From the NCBI RefSeq assembly GCF_001440035.1, contig NZ_LJYG01000112.1:615756-679755 (forward strand): DNA of 64,000 bases. The letters run 5' to 3'. Made by a program: the position numbers and the translations under genes. The notes below the pieces were generated by a model. That model did no database searches. It saw only the letters and a program-made list of their open reading frames with translations, and was not told where the DNA came from. Origin of the DNA: Bradyrhizobium manausense. GTDB taxonomy: Bacteria; Pseudomonadota; Alphaproteobacteria; Rhizobiales; Xanthobacteraceae. Below, piece by piece: positions 8,467 to 15,440 of this stretch. The number at the start of each line of letters is the position of its first letter. The stretch's first letter is position 1.

Positions 8467-9294
8467 ATGAGCCGGGCGCTCGCCGTCTTCCACGGCCGCT
8501 TCGGCCGGGCGACGGTCTATCAGTTGAACCGCCCTTTCAATATCCACGCGCATCGCGAAGGTCATTTGATCTTCCATGTCGGCGGGCGTTCCGCATGCAT
8601 CGATGTCAACGACGGACGCTACGACCTCACCGAAGGCTCAGTCGTCGCGGTCAATCCATGGGAACCGCATAATTTTCTTCCCACCGACCTCGACGGCGGC
8701 GCCGTCTTCTTCGTGCTCTATGTCAATCCGGAATGGTTCGCGCCGGATGCGCCCGGCGCCGACCGCCTGCGCTTCGGCCGCACCCAGTTCGCGCGATCGC
8801 CTGCGCTGGACAAGCAGATCAGGCACGCCGCAGCCCTCGTGTGCGGCGCCCCCTCGCTGAACAGCCTCGATGGCGAGCTGCGACGGCTGATCGATAGCTG
8901 CTACGACGAAAGCTGGCACCAGGCCGAGACCGCGCCCGATCTGCGCGCGAACGGTTCCATCACCGATTTTCGCGTCCGCAAGTGCATCAAGATGATGTCG
9001 GAGAGCCCCGGCGCGGAGATCGAGCTCGACACCATCGCACGCGAATCCGGCCTGTCGCGGCCGCATTTCTACCGGCTGTTCCGCACCCAGACCGGCGTCA
9101 CGCCGCACCTTTATCTCAACACGTTGATGATGGAGCAGGCGCTGGAGGCGCTGGTGGAAAGCGAGGTCCCGATCGCCGATATCGGCTTCGATCTCGGCTT
9201 CTCCTCGCAGAGCGGCTTCACCCGCTTCTTCGCCGCCAATGTCGGGATGGCACCGACCGATTATCGCCGCGCGGCCAAGGTTTTGCGCGGCTGA
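8467..9294 (+). CDS. AraC-family transcriptional regulator
   Basis: A 275-residue regulator with an N-terminal cupin-like sensor part (NRPFNIHAHREGHLIFHVGG, then VNPWEPHNF) and a C-terminal double helix-turn-helix domain (residues ~175-272: LDTIARESGLSRPHFYRLFR, then IADIGFDLGFSSQSGFTRFF). Start at 8467 has a strong ribosome-binding site (GGGAGGGA). It lies between the binding protein and the permeases of one importer, so it most likely senses the imported compound or a product and activates the cluster. Ligand unknown. Confidence 0.9.
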   Translation: MSRALAVFHGRFGRATVYQLNRPFNIHAHREGHLIFHVGGRSACIDVNDGRYDLTEGSVVAVNPWEPHNFLPTDLDGGAVFFVLYVNPEWFAPDAPGADRLRFGRTQFARSPALDKQIRHAAALVCGAPSLNSLDGELRRLIDSCYDESWHQAETAPDLRANGSITDFRVRKCIKMMSESPGAEIELDTIARESGLSRPHFYRLFRTQTGVTPHLYLNTLMMEQALEALVESEVPIADIGFDLGFSSQSGFTRFFAANVGMAPTDYRRAAKVLRG

Positions 9295-9491
9295 CGAACG
9301 CGCGAAAAGATACTCACGATCAAATGCCTCTCTCTCCGCCCCACTAGGATGGACGGAACGCGATCCCGGCAAAGAGGGTCGCATGTCCGGGGAGGACGCA
9401 AATCCATGGCGCGGTACGCAGCCTGCACAGGGCTGTCCGACCTGCATAAGAAGTGTCGTGGCGCCCGTCGCAAGCGGAGCGAGGAGACGCC

Positions 9492-10502
9492 ATGACCCGC
9501 TTTGTCGAGCGTCATCCGGCCTGGGCGCTGATCGTCATCATCGCGGTCGCAGTCGTGCTGTGGCTGATCTTTGCGGTATGGCCGCCGGGGCTTGAAGATG
9601 CGATCGGCCGCAAGCGCGTGTTCCTCAACGCGGTCTTCAACGGCATCACGCTCGGCGGTCTCTATTTCCTTGTCGCCAGCGGCTTCACGCTGATCTTCGG
9701 CCTGATGCGCAATGTCAACCTTGCGCACGGCTCGCTCTATCTGTTCGGCGGCTATGTCGGCTACGCCATCAGCGCCTCGACCGGGTCGTGGATCCTCGCC
9801 TTCATTGTCGCCTTCATCCTGACGGCGCTGGTTGGCATCCTGCTCCAGGTGCTCGTGTTCCGCCGCATGGAGGGCCAGGATCTGCGCCAGACCATGGTGA
9901 CGATCGGACTCTCGATCGTGTTCGCCGACCTGATGCTGTGGGCCTGCGGCGGCGACTTCTACCAGATCCAGACCCCGAGCTGGCTGATCGGTCCGGTCGA
10001 GCTGCCGCTGATCACCGCACTGAAATCCTCCGGCGAACCGGTTTACTTGCGCTATCCGCTGGTGCGACTCGTGATCTTCCTGGCCTCTGTCATCATCGGC
10101 ATCGCGATGTGGCTCGCGCTCAACCGCACCCGGATCGGCATGATCATCCGCGCCGGCGTCGACGATCGCGACATCCTTGCAGCGACCGGCGTGCGCATCC
10201 AGATCGTCTTCGTGCTGGTGTTCGCGCTCGGCGCGGGGCTTGCCGGTATCGCGGGCGTCGTCGGCGGCACCTTCCAATCGCTCTCGCCCGGCGAGGACAT
10301 CCGCTTCCTGCTCGCCTCCCTCGTCGTTGTGATCGTCGGCGGCATGGGCTCGATCCCCGGCGCCGCGCTCGGTGCGCTCATCATCGGCCTCGCCGAGCAG
10401 CTCGGCTCGGTCTACATCCCGACCTACGCCATCGTCGTGACCTTCCTCATCATGGTGCTGGTGCTGGCGCTTCGGCCGCAGGGCCTGCTGGCGAGGCGCT
10501 GA
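9492..10502 (+). CDS. HAAT-family ABC transporter permease, LivH type
   Basis: A 336-residue inner-membrane permease with about eight hydrophobic segments. After an N-terminal anchor it shows the LivH hallmark NGITLGGLYFLVASGFTLIF and the motif MRNVNLAHGSLYLFGGY, and later GGMGSIPGAALGALIIG. It pairs with the LivM-type permease that starts 1 base after its stop. ATG at 9492 follows GAGGAGACGCC. The gap before it (9295-9491, 197 bases) shows no gene and no recognisable operator. Confidence 0.9.
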   Translation: MTRFVERHPAWALIVIIAVAVVLWLIFAVWPPGLEDAIGRKRVFLNAVFNGITLGGLYFLVASGFTLIFGLMRNVNLAHGSLYLFGGYVGYAISASTGSWILAFIVAFILTALVGILLQVLVFRRMEGQDLRQTMVTIGLSIVFADLMLWACGGDFYQIQTPSWLIGPVELPLITALKSSGEPVYLRYPLVRLVIFLASVIIGIAMWLALNRTRIGMIIRAGVDDRDILAATGVRIQIVFVLVFALGAGLAGIAGVVGGTFQSLSPGEDIRFLLASLVVVIVGGMGSIPGAALGALIIGLAEQLGSVYIPTYAIVVTFLIMVLVLALRPQGLLARR

Positions 10503-10503
10503 C

Positions 10504-11592
10504 ATGTCCGTCACCCACGATACGCGCATTCAGATCCGCAGCCCCGCCTCCTCGGCGCAGCGGCAGGCCGCACGCGGCTGGCCCGATCTCAACAATCCCG
10601 CAGCCTGGATCGTGGCGGTGATCCTGCTGATCATGCCGCTGATCGCCAACGGCTTCTTCCTGATCGAGATCTTTGCGACCACGCTGATGCTCGGCACCAT
10701 CGCGCTCAGCCTGATGTTCCTCGCCGGCTACGGCGGCATGGTCAGCCTGATGCAGCTCACCATCGCGGGCTTTGCCGCCTACATGGTCGCGGTGTTCGGC
10801 ACCAGCGACAACGCCAATATCAGCCTGGGCTGGCCGTGGTGGCTGGCGGTGCCGACGGCGCTGACGCTCGCGACCATCTTCGGCACGTTCGGCGGCGCGC
10901 TCGCGGTGCGGACCGAGGGCATCTACACAATCATGATCACGCTGGCGATCGGTGCCGCGTTCTACTACTTCACCAACCAGAACTGGGCGATCTTCAACGG
11001 TCATACCGGCATCAACAACGTCGCGACGCCGCATTTCTGGGGCGTCAACTGGCGGTCGGACATTCCGTTCTACTACGTCGTGCTCGCGATCGCCGCACTC
11101 TGCTATTTCGGGGTCGACTACATCTCCCGCGCGCCGTTCGGCCTGGCGCTCCAGGGCGTGCGCGACAATCCGCGCCGCATGGCCGCGCTCGGCTTCAACG
11201 TCAATGCGCACCGCGTCGCCGCCTACGCGGTCGCTTCGTTCATTGCGGGCCTCGCCGGCGTGCTCCAGGTCTGGAACTACCGCCAGATCTCGCCGGGCTC
11301 GGTCAGCGTCGGCGCCTGCATCGATATTCTGATCATCGCCATTGTCGGCGGCATCACCCGCCCGATCGGTCCTTATATCGGCGCCCTGGTGTTCGTGCTG
11401 CTACGCACCTTTGCGCTCGACTTCCTGGTCAAGATCGGGCTCGACGGCAACCGCTTCCGGCTGCTGATCGGGCTCGGCTTCCTTGCCATCGTGTTCTGGT
11501 CGTCGGATGGCGTGATCGGCCTGTGGCAGCGCTGGCGGAGGAGCCAGCGTCCGCAGTCGGATCGCCCGAACGGAGGGCGCGGCCATGGATAG
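10504..11592 (+). CDS. HAAT-family ABC transporter permease, LivM type
   Basis: A 362-residue permease with about ten hydrophobic segments and the LivM features LMFLAGYGGMVSLMQLTIAG and the EAA-like loop RAPFGLALQGVRDNPRRMAALG. It forms the second half of the channel with the preceding gene. Its end overlaps the next gene by 8 bases, indicating translational coupling in one operon. Confidence 0.9.
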   Translation: MSVTHDTRIQIRSPASSAQRQAARGWPDLNNPAAWIVAVILLIMPLIANGFFLIEIFATTLMLGTIALSLMFLAGYGGMVSLMQLTIAGFAAYMVAVFGTSDNANISLGWPWWLAVPTALTLATIFGTFGGALAVRTEGIYTIMITLAIGAAFYYFTNQNWAIFNGHTGINNVATPHFWGVNWRSDIPFYYVVLAIAALCYFGVDYISRAPFGLALQGVRDNPRRMAALGFNVNAHRVAAYAVASFIAGLAGVLQVWNYRQISPGSVSVGACIDILIIAIVGGITRPIGPYIGALVFVLLRTFALDFLVKIGLDGNRFRLLIGLGFLAIVFWSSDGVIGLWQRWRRSQRPQSDRPNGGRGHG

Positions 11593-12367
11593 CGTCGCCC
11601 GGCGCCTCTCCGCGGTCGGAGCCGGTGCAGCGCTGGAGCTGCGCGGCGTGACGCGGCTGTTCGGCGCACTGGCGGCGCTGACCGACGTCACCATCACCGT
11701 GCGCCCCGGCGAGCGGCGCGCCGTGCTCGGCTCCAACGGCGCCGGCAAGACCACGCTGTTCAACTGCATCACCGGCGACTTCCCGCCGACCTCAGGCACG
11801 ATCCGCTTCTTCGGCGAGGACGTCACGCACTTCCCGCCCTATGAGCGCATCCGCCGCGGGCTCAGGCGCACCTACCAGATCTCCGCGCTATTCCCCGGCC
11901 TCACCGTGCAGGACAATGTCTACCTCGCCTGTCGCGGCGTCTCGCGGGGACGCTTCTCGTTCCTGAGGCCCGGCCAGAACGATGCGCTGATGCATGCGGC
12001 CGACAATCTGGTGCAGGCAGTGCATTTGAGCGCGGTTAGGGATCAGCGCGTCGCCGAGCTCGCGCACGGCCAGCAGCGCCAGCTCGAGATCGCCCTGGCG
12101 CTCGCAGGCGCCCCCCGCTTCGTGCTGTTCGACGAGCCCGCCGCCGGCCTGTCGCCGACCGAGCGGGCCGAGCTGGTGGAGATCCTGACCTCACTGCCCG
12201 CGCATATCGGCTACATCATCATCGAGCACGACATGGACGTTGCGCTGCGCGTCGTCGAGAGCGTGACGATGATGCACAATGGCCGCATCTTCAAGGAAGG
12301 CGTGCCGGAGGAGATCCAGTCCGATCCCGAGGTGCAGGAGCTTTATCTCGGAGGCGGCCATGAGTGA
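11585..12367 (+). CDS. HAAT-family ABC transporter ATP-binding protein, LivG type
   Basis: A 260-residue ATPase with Walker A GSNGAGKT, the LivG-type signature LAHGQQRQLEIALAL in place of LSGGQ, Walker B FVLFDEP and H-loop EHD. It forms a heterodimer with the LivF domain of the next gene. It overlaps the LivM gene by 8 bases at the start and the LivF fusion gene by 8 bases at the end. Confidence 0.9.
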   Translation: MDSVARRLSAVGAGAALELRGVTRLFGALAALTDVTITVRPGERRAVLGSNGAGKTTLFNCITGDFPPTSGTIRFFGEDVTHFPPYERIRRGLRRTYQISALFPGLTVQDNVYLACRGVSRGRFSFLRPGQNDALMHAADNLVQAVHLSAVRDQRVAELAHGQQRQLEIALALAGAPRFVLFDEPAAGLSPTERAELVEILTSLPAHIGYIIIEHDMDVALRVVESVTMMHNGRIFKEGVPEEIQSDPEVQELYLGGGHE

Positions 12368-14576
12368 GGCCCGCCGCAGTGCCGCCGCTCTCGAGGTCCG
12401 TGGCCTCGATGTCTACTACGGTCATTCGCACGCGCTACAGGGTGTCGACCTCACGCTCGACGCCGGCGTGTTTTCCGTGGTCGGCCGCAACGGCATGGGC
12501 AAGACCACGCTGTGCAAGGCGATCATGGGGCTTGTGCCGGTCAGCGGCGGCTCGATCCGGGTTCGCGGCGAAGATATCACGCGGCGGCCGCCGGCGAACA
12601 TCGCGCGGCTCGGGGTCGGCTACGTGCCGCAGGGCCGCCGGCTGTGGCGCTCGCTCAGCGTCGACGAGCATCTGCGGCTCGCCGGCGGCATCCGCTCCGG
12701 CGCCTGGACGGTCGAGCGCATCTACGACACCTTTCCGCGGCTTGCCGAACGCCGGGATCACGGCGGCGGCCAGCTCTCAGGCGGCGAGCAGCAGATGCTG
12801 GCGATCTCGCGCGCGCTGCTGACCAATCCGCAATTGCTGATCATGGACGAGCCGACCGAAGGGCTTGCGCCCGTCATCGTCGCCCAGGTCGAGGAGATGC
12901 TGCTGCAGCTCGGCGAGGACGGCGACATGTCCGTGCTCGTGATCGAGCAGAACATCGGCGTCGCCACCGCGATCTCGCGCAACGTCGCGATCATGGTCAA
13001 CGGCCGCATCAACCGCATCATCGACTCTGCGCGGCTGTCCGCCGACCGCGCGTTGCAGCAGCGCCTGCTCGGTGTCGGACTGCATGCCGAGCTGGAGCCC
13101 GACATCGACGTGCCTTCTGCGGGCGACGAAGCAAAGCCTGTCGCTCAGCCCGCACGCACCAGCGGCCCGATGCGCATCTACATTTCCAATCCGACGCCGC
13201 CGACGCGCTGGTCACAGCCGGTCCCGATCGCTCGCATCGAAGCCGCCGCGCGCACGCTGTCGACGCAAGTCGCGCGTCTTGATGAGACCGCGAGGCGCAA
13301 GCGTGAGCCGATAACGGCGCAGACCTCGGGTCCGCCGGTCGTTCTGGTCGTCGGCACGCTCGACACCAAGGGCACCGAGCTACGTTTCATCCGCGACGTC
13401 ATTGGCGAGAGCGGGCTGCGCACGCGGCTCGTCGACGTCTCCACCACCGGCAAGCACGCGACCTGCGACGTCTCCGCGCAGGAGATCGCGCTGAACCATG
13501 GCCGCGGCGGCTCGGCCGTGTTCGGCCCGGACCGCGGCGCCGCTGTCACCGCGATGGCGGACGCGTTCGCCAAGTGGATCAAGCGCCAGGGCAATATCGC
13601 CGGCGTGATCTCGGCCGGCGGTTCGGGCGCCGCATCGCTGGTCGCCCCCGCCATGCGTACCCTCCCCGTCGGCGTGCCAAAACTGATCATCTCCTCGGTC
13701 GCCTCGGGCGATGTCGCGCCTTACGTGGGTCCCGCCGACATCACCATGATGTATTCGGTCACCGACGTGCAGGGCCTCAATTCGATCTCGCGCGCGGTGC
13801 TTTCGAACGGCGCCAATGCCATCGTCGGCATGGTCAAGGCCCGCCTCGACCAGCGCGAAGCCAAGGAGCGCGCCGCGAGTGCCGGCTTGCCCTCGATCGG
13901 CATCACCATGTTCGGCGTCACGACACCAGCGGTGCAGAAGATCGCGGCCGATCTCTCTGGCGATTTCGAATGCCTCGTCTTCCACGCCACCGGCGTCGGC
14001 GGTCTATCGATGGAGAAGCTGGTCGATTCCGGCCAGCTCGCCGGCGTGATCGATCTCACCACCACCGAGATCTGCGACCTCTTGATGGGCGGCGTGTTTC
14101 CGGCGACGGAAGATCGTTTCGGCGCCATCGTCCGCACCCGCCTGCCCTATGTCGGCTCGGTCGGCGCGCTCGACATGGTCAATTTCGGCGCACCCGACAC
14201 CATCCCCGAGCGCTATCGCGGCCGCAAATTCCACGTCCACAATCCGCAGGTGACCTTGATGCGCACGACAGCGGACGAGAACGAGCGCATGGGCCGCTGG
14301 ATCGGCGAACGGCTGAACCAGATGGACGGGCCGGTGCGCTTCTTCCTGCCCGAGGGCGGCGTCTCCGCGCTGGATGCGCGTGGCCAGCCGTTCTGGGACC
14401 CCGCGGCCGACGCTGCCTTGTTCCGCACGCTGGAACGCACGGTGCGTGCGACCGGCAACCGGCAACTCATCCGCGTCAAGCAGAACATCAACGATCCCGA
14501 GTTCGCCTCGACCATCGTGAGCGCGTTCCGAACCCTGTTCGGACGCGCCGGGGCGCGCCGGAGAGCAGCGAGGTGA
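12360..14576 (+). CDS. LivF-type ABC ATPase fused to a Tm-1-like (UPF0261) ATP-binding domain
   Basis: A 738-residue fusion. Residues 1-245 are a normal LivF ATPase: Walker A GRNGMGKT (42-49), signature LSGGEQQ (139-145), Walker B LLIMDEP (159-165). Residues ~246-325 are a low-complexity, proline-rich linker. Residues ~327-738 are a full UPF0261 domain, opening with VLVVGTLDTKGTE and including ISAGGSGAASLVAPAMRTLP and FHATGVGGLSMEKLVDSG. In plants UPF0261 is the N-terminal, ATP-binding, antiviral half of tomato Tm-1; in bacteria its reaction is unknown. The start is fixed by the 8-base overlap with LivG. The fusion ties UPF0261 physically to the transporter and so to the imported substrate. 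Confidence 0.88.
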   Translation: MSEARRSAAALEVRGLDVYYGHSHALQGVDLTLDAGVFSVVGRNGMGKTTLCKAIMGLVPVSGGSIRVRGEDITRRPPANIARLGVGYVPQGRRLWRSLSVDEHLRLAGGIRSGAWTVERIYDTFPRLAERRDHGGGQLSGGEQQMLAISRALLTNPQLLIMDEPTEGLAPVIVAQVEEMLLQLGEDGDMSVLVIEQNIGVATAISRNVAIMVNGRINRIIDSARLSADRALQQRLLGVGLHAELEPDIDVPSAGDEAKPVAQPARTSGPMRIYISNPTPPTRWSQPVPIARIEAAARTLSTQVARLDETARRKREPITAQTSGPPVVLVVGTLDTKGTELRFIRDVIGESGLRTRLVDVSTTGKHATCDVSAQEIALNHGRGGSAVFGPDRGAAVTAMADAFAKWIKRQGNIAGVISAGGSGAASLVAPAMRTLPVGVPKLIISSVASGDVAPYVGPADITMMYSVTDVQGLNSISRAVLSNGANAIVGMVKARLDQREAKERAASAGLPSIGITMFGVTTPAVQKIAADLSGDFECLVFHATGVGGLSMEKLVDSGQLAGVIDLTTTEICDLLMGGVFPATEDRFGAIVRTRLPYVGSVGALDMVNFGAPDTIPERYRGRKFHVHNPQVTLMRTTADENERMGRWIGERLNQMDGPVRFFLPEGGVSALDARGQPFWDPAADAALFRTLERTVRATGNRQLIRVKQNINDPEFASTIVSAFRTLFGRAGARRRAAR

Positions 14577-14579
14577 CCG

Positions 14580-15413
14580 ATGGCCCGGTTTGAACGCGCA
14601 GCACTCCTGAAGCGATTTCGCGACATGGCGAAGCGCGGCGAGCCGATCGTCGGCGGCGGCGCCGGCACCGGCCTTTCGGCCAAATGCGAGGAAGCCGGCG
14701 GCGTCGATCTCATCGTGATCTACAATTCCGGCCGCTATCGCATGGCCGGCCGCGGCTCGCTTGCCGGGCTGATGCCCTATGGCGACGCCAACGCGATCGT
14801 GGTCGAAATGGCCGGCGAAGTGCTGCCGATCGTCAGCAAGACGCCGGTGCTCGCGGGCGTGAACGGCACCGATCCATTCCGCGACATGGATGTGTTCCTC
14901 GACCAGCTCAAGGCACTCGGCTTTGCCGGCGTGCAGAATTTTCCAACCGTCGGACTGATCGACGGCCTCTTCCGCGCCAACCTCGAAGAGACCGGCATGT
15001 CCTACGCGCTGGAGATCGACATGATTGCGAAGGCGCGCGAGAAGGATTTGCTGACGACGCCCTACGTCTTCAGCGAGAAGGAAGCCGCCGCGATGGCGAT
15101 CGCCGGCGCCGATATCATCGTCTGCCACATGGGCCTCACGACCGGCGGCACGATCGGCGCGCAGACCGCGCCCAAGCTGAACGACTGCCCGGCACGCATC
15201 GACACCTGGGCATCGGCGGCGCTCAGCGTCAACCCGGACATTCTGGTGCTCGCCCATGGCGGCCCGATCGCGGATCCCGCGGATGCCGATTTCATCATGA
15301 AGAACACCCGCTACTGCCACGGCTTCTACGGCGCCTCCTCGATGGAGCGGCTGCCGGTGGAGCGGGCATTGACGGAACAGGTCCGCAAATTCAAGGCGAT
15401 CGGCGCGCCGTAA
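14580..15413 (+). CDS. TIM-barrel protein of the Tm-1 C-terminal / PEP hydrolase-like family
   Basis: A 277-residue protein matching the TIM-barrel family found as the C-terminal half of plant Tm-1 proteins (often named phosphoenolpyruvate hydrolase-like). Visible features are the opening [33 protein letters not shown] split over the first strands, then [24 protein letters not shown] and the late strand [19 protein letters not shown]. It begins 3 bases after the UPF0261 fusion gene with the ribosome-binding site GAGGTGA. The two genes thus carry, in order, the two halves of Tm-1. Reaction unknown; an acyl or enolate chemistry is a guess from the fold. Confidence 0.8.
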   Translation: MARFERAALLKRFRDMAKRGEPIVGGGAGTGLSAKCEEAGGVDLIVIYNSGRYRMAGRGSLAGLMPYGDANAIVVEMAGEVLPIVSKTPVLAGVNGTDPFRDMDVFLDQLKALGFAGVQNFPTVGLIDGLFRANLEETGMSYALEIDMIAKAREKDLLTTPYVFSEKEAAAMAIAGADIIVCHMGLTTGGTIGAQTAPKLNDCPARIDTWASAALSVNPDILVLAHGGPIADPADADFIMKNTRYCHGFYGASSMERLPVERALTEQVRKFKAIGAP

Positions 15414-15440
15414 CGCCTTACAAGATCGAGGGAGGGAAAC

